64,000 nucleotides of DNA from Sphingopyxis sp. YR583 (GCF_900108295.1 NZ_FNWK01000001.1:1736001-1800000); one strand, 5' to 3'. Numbered from the stretch's first letter, positions 46,366 through 55,093 are shown. A program made the numbers and translations. Notes: generated by a model not told the origin, from the sequence alone.

Positions 46366-48478
46366 GCGGTTGGTCCTCCATGTGGGCATCGGGCCCGGAC
46401 GCGAGGCGCGGTACTTCGGCGCCGATCGTCGCGACGATTTCGGTCTGCTTGGTCGCCGGTATTTCGAGATAGGAAATGACGGCGACGTCGGGGAAGGTGG
46501 CGCGCACGAGACGCGAAAGAGCGGAACGGCAGATCGGCGATGCGACGAGCGCGAAGCTGCGCGTCTGCAAAAGCAGAGGTTCGACCGCTTGGCCGACCTG
46601 TTCGATGATCGTCATCGCCATGCCATGTTCGAACGGCCATTCGGCGGCCGGGTTCGCGCGCACCGCCTGGTTGAGCAGCACTTCGACCTCGGGGCTGAAG
46701 GTGACGACGGGCAGCGGCATCCGGCTCGGCACGATCGTCTGCACGATCAGCGCGCCGATGCGCTGGCGCACCGCTTCGATCAGGTCGATCTCGCCCAGCT
46801 GTTGCGGCGACAGCGCGACCATCGCCTCGGCGATCTTGCGGAAATCGCGGAGCGGCACGCGCTCGACGAGCAAGGATTTGCAGAGGCTTGCGACGCGCGG
46901 CAGCGAATAGCCTTGCGGGCTGAGGTTCTGCGCAAGCTGCGGATAATGCGTCTTGAGATTGTCGATCAGCGCCTGGGCATCGTCGATGCCGAACAGTTCG
47001 GCGGCTGAACCGACGATGCTGTTGTTGAGGTGCGTTGCGACGACGGTTGCCGGATCGACGACGGTGTAGCCCGCGGCGATCGCATCATTCTGCATCGCCT
47101 TGGGAATCCAGAGCGCGTCGAGGCCGAAGGTGGGATCCTTGCACGGGCGGCCGGCGACCTTGGTGACGAGATCGCCCGAATCGAGCGCGAGCATTTCGTT
47201 GGGGAAGACCTCGTCCTCGCCGACGATCACCCCGGCGACCGAGATGCGATAGACGTTGCCGGGCAGCGAAAGGTCGTCGGTCACTTTCACCGGTGGAACG
47301 ACGAAGCCGAGTTCCTTCGACAATTGGCGGCGGATGCCGGTGATGCGCGTCATCAGCGGCGAACCCTTGCGTTCGTCGACGAGGGTGACGAGCGCGTAGC
47401 CGATCTCGAGCTGGCATGCGCTCGCGTCGCTGACGTCGGCCCATTCGATATGCGACGGGTCGGGTGCGGGCGCGACGGGTTCGGGCAGGTCGGCGACGGC
47501 GGCCTCGGCGCGGCGGAGTTGCCAACCGACCGCAAATGCGAGTGCGGCGGCGGGCAGGATCAGCATCTGCGGCATCGCGGGAACGAGGCCGAGGATGAAA
47601 AGGATGCCGCCAACCGCCATCCAGATGGTGGGCGAGGAAAACTGGCTGCCGATCTGGCCGCTGAGGTCGAAGGGCGAGGTCACGCGGGTGACGATCGCGG
47701 CGGCCGCAATCGAGAGCAGCAGCGCCGGAATCTGCGCGACGAGCGCGTCGCCGATCGCGAGCGTGATATAGGTGCTGCCGGCTTCGGACAGGCTGAGGCC
47801 ATGGCTGAAGATGCCGAGGATCAGCCCGCCGACGATGTTGACGAACAGGATCAGCAGGCCGGCGACGGCGTCGCCCTTCACGAATTTCGAGGCACCGTCC
47901 ATCGAGCCATAGAAATCGGCTTCGGTGCCGACTTCGACGCGGCGTGCCTTGGCCTCTTCGGGTGTAAGCAGCCCGGCGTTCAGGTCGGCGTCGATCGCCA
48001 TCTGCTTGCCGGGGAGGGCGTCGAGGGTGAATCGCGCCGACACTTCGGACACGCGTCCTGCGCCCTTGGTGATCACGATCAGGTTGATGATCATCAGGAC
48101 GAAAAAGACGAACAGGCCGACGATATAGTCACCGCCGATCAGCACCTGGCCGAACGCCTCGATCACATGGCCCGCCGACGCGGTGCCTTCGTGGCCGTGA
48201 ACGAGCACGACGCGCGTCGAGGCGACGTTGAGCGCGAGCCGGAACAGCGTCGCGAGGAGGAGGACGGTCGGGAATGCCGAGAAGTCGAGCGGTTTCGACG
48301 CCTGCAGTGCGACCATCAGGATGAGCAGGCTGATCATGATGTTGGCGACAAAGCTGATGTCGAGGATCAGCGGCGAAACCGGGATCACCATCAGTCCGAC
48401 GACGATCAGCATCCCCGCCGGCAAAGCCGAGAGGCTGGCGATGCGCGAGAAATTGCGGAGGTTGAAACCGTCGGTCAT
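46355..48478 (-). CDS. flhA: Flagellar export gate protein FlhA
   Basis: Central component of the flagellar type III export gate. The 707-residue protein has 8 N-terminal membrane helices (to about residue 330). They include the conserved FHIPEP-type cytoplasmic loop region NLIVITKGAGRVSEVSARFTLDALPGKQMAIDADLNAG, in pieces. A large cytoplasmic domain follows, with GLDALWIPKAMQNDA. ATG 48478 overlaps the muramidase stop by 4 bases, and the 3' end overlaps fliA, so the three genes form one tightly coupled operon. Confidence 0.95.
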   Translation of the reverse strand: MTDGFNLRNFSRIASLSALPAGMLIVVGLMVIPVSPLILDISFVANIMISLLILMVALQASKPLDFSAFPTVLLLATLFRLALNVASTRVVLVHGHEGTASAGHVIEAFGQVLIGGDYIVGLFVFFVLMIINLIVITKGAGRVSEVSARFTLDALPGKQMAIDADLNAGLLTPEEAKARRVEVGTEADFYGSMDGASKFVKGDAVAGLLILFVNIVGGLILGIFSHGLSLSEAGSTYITLAIGDALVAQIPALLLSIAAAAIVTRVTSPFDLSGQIGSQFSSPTIWMAVGGILFILGLVPAMPQMLILPAAALAFAVGWQLRRAEAAVADLPEPVAPAPDPSHIEWADVSDASACQLEIGYALVTLVDERKGSPLMTRITGIRRQLSKELGFVVPPVKVTDDLSLPGNVYRISVAGVIVGEDEVFPNEMLALDSGDLVTKVAGRPCKDPTFGLDALWIPKAMQNDAIAAGYTVVDPATVVATHLNNSIVGSAAELFGIDDAQALIDNLKTHYPQLAQNLSPQGYSLPRVASLCKSLLVERVPLRDFRKIAEAMVALSPQQLGEIDLIEAVRQRIGALIVQTIVPSRMPLPVVTFSPEVEVLLNQAVRANPAAEWPFEHGMAMTIIEQVGQAVEPLLLQTRSFALVASPICRSALSRLVRATFPDVAVISYLEIPATKQTEIVATIGAEVPRLASGPDAHMEDQPHEN

Positions 48479-49311
48479 GCCGCGCCTCCCGAAAGCGACG
48501 CGAGCCGCCGATAGGCATCGGCGGCAAAGCCCATCGAGAGCTTTTTGGGCATAGGCTGGATATCCATCATTTGCAGGGGCGGACGCCCCCCTCCGTTGCC
48601 TGGGCCGGCAAGTCCGATCGAGCTGCTCGCTTGCACGTGCCAACCCCCGGGGGCGAAGGGCTTCATATTTTCGATCTTGCCGCCGCCATCCTCGAGCTTC
48701 ACGCGAAAGCGTTCGCGGATCTCGGCGAGACTGCGCATGCTGCCGTCGGGCGCGTAAAAGACCGACCGGTTCGCGGCGGCGGCCTCGGGCATCATCGATG
48801 CGCCGGGCTGGTCAGGGTTCGTTTCGAGCGCCGTCAGGAATTTGGCGGCGCCGCCGCTCCCGAGGAAATGCGCAAGATAGAGGTCGACCGGTTCGGCGGC
48901 GCGGCCGATACGACTTTCAAGATAGTCGCGATTGTCGCCGGTCAGCGCAGCGGCCATGCTCGACGATGCCGTCGGATCGTCGCGCAGGTCGAGAATCTGC
49001 TGGCGGAGCACCGGATCGGCGACCGTCAGCCGTCCCGACGCGTCGCGGCCGATCGCATCGGCCGCCCAGGCGAGCCCATGGTTGGCGCCATGGCGGTCGA
49101 GGGTCGCGAGCCAGGTCTGTTTTGTGAACTGATACAGTCCGCGCGCCGAAGAAGTTGGCGCCTTTGCGGTCGGATTATAGCCGCTTTCGACGCGTGCGAC
49201 GTCGAACAGATAATCGAAATCGATCCCCGTGCGCGCCGACGCGCTCTGCACCGCATCCAGGACGGGTGCGGCGATGCGGGTCGCGGCATTGGGATTGTTG
49301 ATTGCGTTCAT
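48475..49311 (-). CDS. Flagellar-associated lytic transglycosylase (stand-alone muramidase)
   Basis: A 278-residue protein with an SLT/lysozyme-like fold: VARVESGYNPTAKAPTSSARGLYQF carries the catalytic glutamate near residue 42 and the GLYQF substrate segment, followed by LYLAHFLGSGGAAKFL. No signal peptide is visible, so export may go through the flagellar system. The FlgJ in this cluster lacks a muramidase domain, so this protein probably supplies the peptidoglycan-cutting activity. First gene of the flhA-fliA operon, behind a sigma-54 promoter. Confidence 0.85.
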   Translation of the reverse strand: MNAINNPNAATRIAAPVLDAVQSASARTGIDFDYLFDVARVESGYNPTAKAPTSSARGLYQFTKQTWLATLDRHGANHGLAWAADAIGRDASGRLTVADPVLRQQILDLRDDPTASSSMAAALTGDNRDYLESRIGRAAEPVDLYLAHFLGSGGAAKFLTALETNPDQPGASMMPEAAAANRSVFYAPDGSMRSLAEIRERFRVKLEDGGGKIENMKPFAPGGWHVQASSSIGLAGPGNGGGRPPLQMMDIQPMPKKLSMGFAADAYRRLASLSGGAA

Positions 49312-49343
49312 GGCTCTTGGTTCCGCTTGTTCAGCAGACCAAA

Positions 49344-49359
49344 AGCAATCATCGTGCCA
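49344..49359 (-). promoter_or_regulatory. Sigma-54 promoter of the muramidase-flhA-fliA operon
   Basis: TGGCACGATGATTGCT on the minus strand matches the sigma-54 -24/-12 consensus (TGGCACG-N4-TTGCW) at every defined position. It lies 33 bases before the muramidase start. Confidence 0.88.
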
Positions 49360-49391
49360 TTTCGCGGAAACGGCAGTGAATTATAGGGTTA

Positions 49392-49700
49392 TCAGTAGCT
49401 TAAAGCCGCTCCGCGCGGACGCGTGCCACGGATCTCGTGGTTCTTGTCAATCCTCTGACGCGTCCAGTTCTTCAATATGTTGACGCGCATCGCGGCGGCT
49501 TCGAGCTGACCGAGCGTCTGCCCGATCAGTGCCCGCGCGCGATGTTCGCTGCCCGCGGGAACGTTCGCGCCGCGAAACAGGATGACGGCGGTCGCGAGTT
49601 CCTCGGTCGCCGCGATGATCGCGCCGGCGTCGTGCCCGTCGAGTGCGCCGACCAGTGTTTCGAGCCGCGTTTCAATTTCTTCCATCTGCGCCAGCATCAT
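49392..49700 (-). CDS. flgN: FlgN-like flagellar chaperone
   Basis: A 102-residue all-helical protein, similar in size and pattern to FlgN, the export chaperone for FlgK and FlgL. A long amphipathic helix (MEEIETRLETLVGALDGHDA) is followed by AAMRVNILKNWTRQRIDKN. Sequence conservation in FlgN is low, so the call rests largely on position: the ATG overlaps the flgM stop by 4 bases, the usual flgM-flgN order. A second ATG follows directly. Confidence 0.7.
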   Translation of the reverse strand: MMLAQMEEIETRLETLVGALDGHDAGAIIAATEELATAVILFRGANVPAGSEHRARALIGQTLGQLEAAAMRVNILKNWTRQRIDKNHEIRGTRPRGAALSY

Positions 49701-49993
49701 TCGGCCCCGCCGTGGAAGTCGAGCATTGCGCTGGCGATGATGGCGGGATGGACGCCGTAGCTGCCATTTGCGATCGCGGTGCGCAGCGATGCGACGCGCG
49801 CGACGTCGACTGGCGGCGCCTGTTCGGCGAGGCTGCTCGCGAGGCGGGTCAGGCGCGCGGTCGGCAGATTGTCCTGCGTCGGCTGGAGCTGCGCCGGGGC
49901 GCGCATCGCGGTCGTCGCCTCGCTGGCGACCCTGCGCAGCGGGCCGGCACGGCCGATGCCGCCGACTGGTCCGATCTTGCTGTCACCCGACAT
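49697..49993 (-). CDS. flgM: Anti-sigma-28 factor FlgM
   Basis: Binds and inhibits FliA until it is exported through the finished hook-basal body. The 98-residue protein has a disordered N-terminal half and the conserved C-terminal helices VDVARVASLRTAIANGSYGV and HPAIIASAMLDF. ATG 49993 is chosen because GGAGG lies 5 bases before it; a longer start at 50005 is possible. A sigma-28-like promoter lies 54 bases upstream, which would give FliA-FlgM feedback. Confidence 0.88.
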   Translation of the reverse strand: MSGDSKIGPVGGIGRAGPLRRVASEATTAMRAPAQLQPTQDNLPTARLTRLASSLAEQAPPVDVARVASLRTAIANGSYGVHPAIIASAMLDFHGGAE

Positions 49994-50046
49994 AAAAGCC
50001 TCCATCCGGTGCCGTCAGAAAAGTGACGACGCGGTTCACGAAGGCT

Positions 50047-50073
50047 TTAACGGATGGTGTATGCGGCGATTAA
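50047..50073 (-). promoter_or_regulatory. Sigma-28-like promoter upstream of flgM
   Basis: TTAATCGC, 11 bases, TCCGTTAA on the minus strand resembles the sigma-28 consensus TAAAGTTT-N11-GCCGATAA. The weakest of the three such elements here; its -10 differs by two bases. Confidence 0.5.
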
Positions 50074-50084
50074 GGCGGCCCGTC

Positions 50085-50137
50085 GCAAAAAAGACAAAAG
50101 AAAGGCCCGGCGCCGTCGGAAAGCCGACAGCCCGGGC
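50085..50137 (-). terminator. Rho-independent terminator after flgA
   Basis: A strong hairpin (arms around 50105-50137, GCCCGG..TGTCGG / CCGACG..GCCGGGC) is followed on the minus strand by a T-rich run at 50085-50104. It ends flgA transcription and separates flgA from flgM. Confidence 0.8.
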
Positions 50138-50162
50138 CAGATGGTGGGTAGAGAGGGCGTTT

Positions 50163-50684
50163 TCAGTCTTGCAGGATCGCGCGTCCGGCGCCGGTAACGG
50201 TGGCGCTGAGCGGTGATTTCGCGTCGGCACCGCGCAGCGCGATCGTCTCGCCGACGCGGCCGTCCTGCGTCGCGACGGCGGTGTAGCTGATCGAATAGCT
50301 TTCGGTTTCGATCGTGACGCGGACATTGTCGCCGCGTCGGATGACAAGGGCGCTCGCCGCAGGGCGAGCGAAGCTCGCGGCGATCGGTGCGGCGTCGGTG
50401 GGGCCCGTCATCGGGACGCGCAGGCGCCAGCCCAGCGAGGCGCAGCGAACCGCGAGCGTATGGGCGTCGACCGCGGTGACCGATGCCTGTTCGGGACAGC
50501 GCGCGAGCTTGATGCGACGGTCGATCGGGGTCGCGTTGCGGCCCATCGCGTTCGCGACCATGTCGGTCAGCACATCGATCGTCTGCCAATCCTCATTGCC
50601 CTGCTGGGCATAGGTCGCGACCGGGGCCGCGAACGACAGGGTGGCGGCGCATATGGCAAGGCGCGCGAGAGTGTTACGGGACAA
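50163..50684 (-). CDS. flgA: Flagellar P-ring assembly chaperone FlgA
   Basis: Periplasmic chaperone for FlgI. The 173-residue protein has a signal peptide ending APVATYAQQ. Its C-terminal SAF-like domain has VIRRGDNVRVTIETESYSISY and a final GETIALRGADAKSPLSATVTGAG segment. The start is TTG 50684: AGGAG lies 7 bases before it and the signal peptide begins there, while no in-frame ATG exists. Divergent from flgB across a 258-base gap. Confidence 0.88.
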   Translation of the reverse strand: MSRNTLARLAICAATLSFAAPVATYAQQGNEDWQTIDVLTDMVANAMGRNATPIDRRIKLARCPEQASVTAVDAHTLAVRCASLGWRLRVPMTGPTDAAPIAASFARPAASALVIRRGDNVRVTIETESYSISYTAVATQDGRVGETIALRGADAKSPLSATVTGAGRAILQD

Positions 50685-50860
50685 GGTCCATCTCCTTCGG
50701 TCCAAAATGGTCGACCCTCATTAAGCAGGAAGCGTGCCAGTCGCGGTTTGATGCCCGGTTTTGCAGGGCCGCGCGCGACATCGTCGGTTTTTTGACTCGT
50801 GCAAATCAGCTGCATCTCAAATCCATATCAAATAATTGAAAATAATACATAAATTACATT

Positions 50861-50876
50861 TGGCACGCCCATTGCA
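50861..50876 (+). promoter_or_regulatory. Sigma-54 promoter of the flgB operon
   Basis: TGGCACGCCCATTGCA is a perfect match to the sigma-54 -24/-12 consensus, 67 bases before flgB. It lies in an AT-rich part of the flgA-flgB gap and should drive the flgB-flgL operon. Confidence 0.92.
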
Positions 50877-50942
50877 TAATGCCTTGGTGTTTTTCCGCGC
50901 GTCCGTGCCCGATCCGGCCCGGACCCCGGCGAAAGGAATTTG

Positions 50943-51296
50943 ATGATGGCATCCGAGAAACTCTTTGGCCTGCATGCGACGGCGCTGCAGCTGCGCAGCC
51001 AGCGCATGATGATGCTCGCGTCGAACATCGCGAACTCCGCGACGCCGGGCTACAAGGCGCGCGATATCGACTTTGCCAAGGCGCTCGATCTGGCGCAGCA
51101 GGGCGGCTCGACCGCCCATGCCATGGAGGGCGCGATCAGCTATCGCGTCCCGGTGCAGGCCTCGCTCGACGGCAACACTGTCGAAATGGCGACCGAGCAG
51201 ACCGCTTATGCCGAAAACGCGCTCGCCTATCGCTCGAGCCTGTCGTTCCTCAGTGGCCGCATCAATACGCTGTCGCGCGCGATCAAGGGCGAATGA
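50943..51296 (+). CDS. flgB: Flagellar proximal rod protein FlgB
   Basis: A 117-residue rod protein. The N-terminal axial-family motif is RMMMLASNIANSATPGYKARDIDF, followed by the C-terminal helix ALAYRSSLSFLSGRINTLSRAI. ATG 50943 follows AAAGGA by 5 bases; ATG 50946 is equally possible. First gene of the hook-basal body operon, 67 bases after the sigma-54 promoter. The flgC start overlaps its stop by 4 bases. Confidence 0.93.
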   Translation: MMASEKLFGLHATALQLRSQRMMMLASNIANSATPGYKARDIDFAKALDLAQQGGSTAHAMEGAISYRVPVQASLDGNTVEMATEQTAYAENALAYRSSLSFLSGRINTLSRAIKGE

Positions 51297-51703
51297 CGAT
51301 GAACGGCAATTTCTCCGTCTTCGATATCAGCGGCCGCGCGATGTCGGCGCAGCTCGTCCGGCTGAACACCACCGCATCGAACCTCGCGAATGCGGGAACG
51401 GTCGCGGGCAGCGAAGCGGGCGCTTTCCGTTCGCTGAAGCCCGTGTTTCGTACCGTGATGGACGATCATGGCCGCGCGACGGTCCAGATCGACGAGGTCA
51501 CGACCTCGAAAATGGCGCCGTCGAAACGCCACGATCCGTCGAACCCGCTCGCCGATGCGGACGGCAACGTCTGGGAAGCCGCGGTCGATAGCGCCGCCGA
51601 GCTGGTCGAGATGGTCGAGACCGCGCGCCAGTATCAAAACAATGTCCAGGTCCTCGAAACCGCGAAGGGCCTGATCAACGAAACCCTCAGGATGGGACAG
51701 TAA
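51293..51703 (+). CDS. flgC: Flagellar proximal rod protein FlgC
   Basis: A 136-residue rod protein with the N-terminal axial motif NTTASNLANAGTV and the C-terminal ELVEMVETARQYQNNVQVLETAK, both standard for FlgC. The start ATG 51293 sits in the flgB stop (ATGA); ATG 51299 is an alternative two codons later. The open frame upstream of 51293 is a shadow of flgB. Confidence 0.93.
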   Translation: MTMNGNFSVFDISGRAMSAQLVRLNTTASNLANAGTVAGSEAGAFRSLKPVFRTVMDDHGRATVQIDEVTTSKMAPSKRHDPSNPLADADGNVWEAAVDSAAELVEMVETARQYQNNVQVLETAKGLINETLRMGQ

Positions 51704-51704
51704 A

Positions 51705-52007
51705 ATGAGCGTCTACAGCGTCACCAACAACAGCAACCCCGTATTCCAGCCCAAGGGCGGCAAGCAGATGGATCAGAGCGACTTCATGCGCCTGATGACC
51801 GCGCAGCTGTCGCATCAGGATCCGTTCAATCCGGTCGATAACCAGCAGATGGTTGCGCAGATGGCGCAATTCTCGAGCCTCGCCGGGATCAGCGATACCA
51901 ACACCGCGCTCGCGAAGATTTCGGAACAGCTCACGGCGCAGACGCAGCTGCTCAAAGACATCAAGGCCGCCACGCCGGCGCCCGCGCCGACGACGCCCAC
52001 AACTTAA
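51705..52007 (+). CDS. flgD: Short flagellar hook-capping protein FlgD
   Basis: Caps the growing hook. Only 100 residues long, against about 230 in Escherichia coli. The conserved N-terminal half is complete (MDQSDFMRLMTAQLSHQDPFNPVDNQQMVAQMAQFSSL), but the protein ends in a threonine/proline tail. The C-terminal tudor/Ig-like part is absent. The stop codon is clean and flgE follows 27 bases later, so this looks like a short natural form, not a frameshift. Confidence 0.88.
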   Translation: MSVYSVTNNSNPVFQPKGGKQMDQSDFMRLMTAQLSHQDPFNPVDNQQMVAQMAQFSSLAGISDTNTALAKISEQLTAQTQLLKDIKAATPAPAPTTPTT

Positions 52008-52034
52008 GCCCTGTTTCTCAAGAAGGATAAGTCC

Positions 52035-52862
52035 ATGTCATTCTATACCTCGCTTTCGGGCCTCAAGGGCGCGCAGACCGACATGTCGGTCATTTCGAAC
52101 AATATCGCGAACGCCGGTTCGATCGGCTTCAAGCGCAGCAAGGCGCAGTTCGGCGATATTTTCGCGTCGTCGCCGACGCAGTCGACGAAGATGATCGCGG
52201 GTCAGGGCACCCGCCTTAACGGCATCACCCAGCAGTTCACGCAGGGGTCGTATGAATCGAGCGAAAAGACGCTTGATCTGGCGATCGTCGGCGAGGGTAT
52301 GTTCATCGTGAAGGGCGATCCGCCGCGCGAGGCGATCACCTACACGCGCAACGGCTCGTTCGAACCGACCCCCGACCGCTATGTCATCGATTCGACGGGC
52401 GCGAAGCTGCAGCTGCTTCCGGTCGACGCGGACGGTAACGTCACGAACAACACGCTCGCCGGTGCATTCGACATGCGCCTGCCCGCCGGGGCGCCGAGCG
52501 ACCCCGCCTCGGGCCTCGTCAACGTTTCGATCGGCCTCGACGGCCTCGTCACTGCGACCTTCGCCAATGGCGAGGACCAGGTGCTCGGCAAGGTTGCGAT
52601 GGCGACGTTCCCGACCATGTCGGGCCTGCGTCCGACAGGCGACGCGCACTGGCAATCGACGGGCGAAAGCGGCCCGCCGACGATCGATGCCGCGACCAAT
52701 GGCCCGATGGGCGCAATCCGCGCCGGCGCGCTCGAGCGTTCGAACGTCGATATCACCGAGGAACTGGTGATGCTGATGGCCGCGCAGCGCAATTTCCAGG
52801 CGAATGCCAAGGCGATCGAGGGCGCGTCGCAGCTGACCCAGACGATCATCGGCATGCGTTGA
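52035..52862 (+). CDS. flgE: Flagellar hook protein FlgE, short form
   Basis: Forms the hook. The N-terminus SFYTSLSGLKGAQTDMSVISNNIANAGSIGFKRSK (in pieces) and the C-terminal RSNVDITEELVMLMAAQRNFQANAKAI are typical of FlgE. At 275 residues it is far shorter than the usual 400 or more: the outer D2-type domain between the two axial parts is missing, giving a size like FlgG. AAGGA lies 8 bases before ATG 52035. The short FlgD beside it may match the short FlgE. Confidence 0.9.
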   Translation: MSFYTSLSGLKGAQTDMSVISNNIANAGSIGFKRSKAQFGDIFASSPTQSTKMIAGQGTRLNGITQQFTQGSYESSEKTLDLAIVGEGMFIVKGDPPREAITYTRNGSFEPTPDRYVIDSTGAKLQLLPVDADGNVTNNTLAGAFDMRLPAGAPSDPASGLVNVSIGLDGLVTATFANGEDQVLGKVAMATFPTMSGLRPTGDAHWQSTGESGPPTIDAATNGPMGAIRAGALERSNVDITEELVMLMAAQRNFQANAKAIEGASQLTQTIIGMR

Positions 52863-52897
52863 CGCATCGCTGACCGCCGCCTGCCGGGAGTAATCAG

Positions 52898-53641
52898 ATG
52901 GACCGCCTTATCTACACCAGCCTTGCCGCGATGCGGGGTAGCATGTCCCGGCAGACGGCGATCGCCAATAATCTGGCGAACGCCCAGACGCCGGGGTTCC
53001 GCGCCGACATGGCAAGCGCGCAGGCGCTGTGGCTGGACGGCGGCGGGCTCGATGCGCGCGCCATGTCTTCCGAGGAAGTTCTCGGCGCCGACATGAAGGC
53101 GGGCACCGTCACCCAGACGGGCCGCGACCTCGACATCGCGATGCAGGGCGACGCGCTGCTCGTAGTGCAGGCAAAGAACGGCGAAGAAGCCTATACGCGG
53201 CGCGGCGACCTGCAGGTCTCGCCGAGTGGTCTCCTTACGACCGGCGACGGCAGTCCCGTCCAGGGTACGCAGGGCCCGGTCACCATCCCGCCCGCCGACG
53301 CGATCAATATCGACCAGGAAGGCCGCGTATGGATCGTGCCGCAGGGCGGCGATCCCGAAAATCCGCAGGAGGTCGACCGGCTTCGTCTTGCGACCCCGAC
53401 GGGGTCGGACATTGCGAAGGGCCTCGACGGCCTGTTCCGCGTCAAGGGCGGCGGCATATTGCCCGACGATCCCGAAGCGCGGTTGCTCACCCGCTCGATC
53501 GAAGGATCGAACGTCACCGCCACCACCGCGCTCGTCGAGATGATCGAGGCGAGCCGCAGCTGGGACACGCAATTGAAGATGATCAGCGACGCGCGCGACA
53601 TGGACAGCGCGACCGCCAATCTGATGCAGCTCCCCCGTTAA
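52898..53641 (+). CDS. flgF: Flagellar proximal rod protein FlgF
   Basis: A 247-residue rod protein starting DRLIYTSLAAMRGSMSRQ, with IANNLANAQTPGFRADMAS and DLDIAMQGDALLVVQ, and ending ATTALVEMIEASRSWDTQLK. Rod position between hook gene flgE and distal rod gene flgG fits the standard order. GGGAG lies 8 bases before ATG 52898. Confidence 0.93.
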   Translation: MDRLIYTSLAAMRGSMSRQTAIANNLANAQTPGFRADMASAQALWLDGGGLDARAMSSEEVLGADMKAGTVTQTGRDLDIAMQGDALLVVQAKNGEEAYTRRGDLQVSPSGLLTTGDGSPVQGTQGPVTIPPADAINIDQEGRVWIVPQGGDPENPQEVDRLRLATPTGSDIAKGLDGLFRVKGGGILPDDPEARLLTRSIEGSNVTATTALVEMIEASRSWDTQLKMISDARDMDSATANLMQLPR

Positions 53642-53653
53642 GGAGAAAATGAA

Positions 53654-54439
53654 ATGAGTATCGGTGCCTTGCACGTCGCGCGGACCGGTCTGGATGCCCA
53701 AGGCTTCCGGATGCAGGTGATCGCCAACAACCTCGCCAACGTAAACACCACGGGCTTCAAGCGCGACCGCGCGAGCTTCGAGACGCTGAGCTATCAGATG
53801 ATGACCGCGCCGGGTGCGCCGTCGACGGCGGAAAACCGCTATGCGACCGGGCTCAACCTCGGTACCGGCGTCGCGCTTAACGGCACCGCGCGTATGGACA
53901 CGCAGGGCACGTTCCAGACGACGGGCAACGGCCTCGATGTCGCGATCGACGGCGCCGGCTATTTCCAGGTCGAAATGCCCGACGGGCGCACCGGCTATAC
54001 TCGCGCGGGCAATTTCGGCCGCGCCCCCGACGGCACGATCGTGACCTCGGACGGCAAGCCGCTGACCCCCGCGATCCAGATTCCCGAAGATGCGAGCAAT
54101 GTGACGATCGGGCTCGATGGCACGGTATCGGCAACGGGTTCCGACGGCACCGCGCTCGAACTCGGCCGGATCGAGATTGCGCGCTTTGCAAACCCCGCCG
54201 GATTGCAGGCGATCGGCGGCAATATGCTCGTCGAAACGCAGGCATCGGGTGCGCCGCTGGTCGGCGGTGCGGGCGAGGAAGGTCGTGGTTCGCTGCGTGG
54301 CGGGATGCTCGAGGGATCGAACGTCAATGTCGTCGAGGAACTCGTCGACATGATCGAGACACAACGTGCCTATGAGGTCAATTCGAAGATGATCTCTGCC
54401 ACCGACGAGATGATGAAAAATGCGTCGCAGACTCTCTAA
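53654..54439 (+). CDS. flgG: Flagellar distal rod protein FlgG
   Basis: A 261-residue rod protein of the usual length. N-terminal ALHVARTGLDAQGFRMQVIANNLANVNTTGFKRDRASF (in pieces), the core GNGLDVAIDGAGYFQVEMPDG, and the C-terminal GSNVNVVEELVDMIETQRAYEVNSK are all standard. AAGGAGAAAA lies 4 bases before ATG 53654. The 3' end overlaps flgH by 20 bases. Confidence 0.95.
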   Translation: MSIGALHVARTGLDAQGFRMQVIANNLANVNTTGFKRDRASFETLSYQMMTAPGAPSTAENRYATGLNLGTGVALNGTARMDTQGTFQTTGNGLDVAIDGAGYFQVEMPDGRTGYTRAGNFGRAPDGTIVTSDGKPLTPAIQIPEDASNVTIGLDGTVSATGSDGTALELGRIEIARFANPAGLQAIGGNMLVETQASGAPLVGGAGEEGRGSLRGGMLEGSNVNVVEELVDMIETQRAYEVNSKMISATDEMMKNASQTL

Positions 54440-55079
54440 ACTGGCGATGCTGGTCCTCGTGCTGGCGCCTGCTTCGGCGTTCGCGAAGGACAAGCTGCCG
54501 CCCGACGCCTTTTCGGTTTCGATGCCGCCGCCGCCGCCGGCACCGCCGGCGAACGGCTCGATCTTTCAGGGCAGTTATGTGGCGCTCACCTCGGGCGGCC
54601 GTGCAGGCGCCGTTGGCGATATCGTCACGATCCAGCTCGTCGAGCGCACCGCCGCGACAAAGAGCAATGCCGCCGGCACGCAGCGCGACGGCAGCATCGG
54701 CCTCACGCCGCCCACGACCGGCCCGCTGTCGCTGTTCAGCCCCAGCGATATCGCTGCGGGTGGCGGCCAGCAGTTCAAGGGCAAGGGCGACGCGTCGCAG
54801 TCGAACGCGCTGTCGGGCGAAGTCAGCGTGACGATCGCCGCCGTCTATCCGAACGGCACGATGTTCGTACGCGGCGAAAAGCTGCTTACGCTCAACCGCG
54901 GCGACGAACGCGTCCAGATTTCGGGGATCATCCGCGCGATCGACATCAGCCCCGACAACCGCATCCTGTCGACCCGCGTCGCAGATGCCAAGATCCGTTA
55001 CGTCGGCAAGGGCGAGATCGCCCGCGCGAGCCAGCAGGGCTGGCTGCAGCGCTTCTTCTCGATCATCAGCCCGTTCTAA
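54420..55079 (+). CDS. flgH: Flagellar L-ring protein FlgH without lipobox
   Basis: Outer-membrane L-ring subunit, 219 residues. The conserved domain is clear: GSYVALTSGGRAGAVGDIVTIQL, ANALSGEVSVTIAAV-like, and NRGDERVQISGIIRAIDISPDN. The N-terminus MRRRLSKLAMLVLVLAPASAFAKD is a type I signal peptide. The protein has no cysteine at all, so it cannot be the lipoprotein that FlgH is in most bacteria. A proline-rich stretch (PPPPPAPP) follows the signal. ATG 54420 lies within flgG. Confidence 0.9.
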   Translation: MRRRLSKLAMLVLVLAPASAFAKDKLPPDAFSVSMPPPPPAPPANGSIFQGSYVALTSGGRAGAVGDIVTIQLVERTAATKSNAAGTQRDGSIGLTPPTTGPLSLFSPSDIAAGGGQQFKGKGDASQSNALSGEVSVTIAAVYPNGTMFVRGEKLLTLNRGDERVQISGIIRAIDISPDNRILSTRVADAKIRYVGKGEIARASQQGWLQRFFSIISPF

Positions 55080-55093
55080 CAGAGGAATTTGAA

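Noticed and set aside
47030..48514. A 494-codon open frame antisense to flhA
   Set aside because: Low-complexity Asp/Glu/Arg-rich translation and complete overlap with flhA.
52379..54493. A 704-codon open frame antisense to flgE, flgF and flgG
   Set aside because: It spans three well-supported genes and several intergenic gaps and has no domain; it is a GC-driven shadow.
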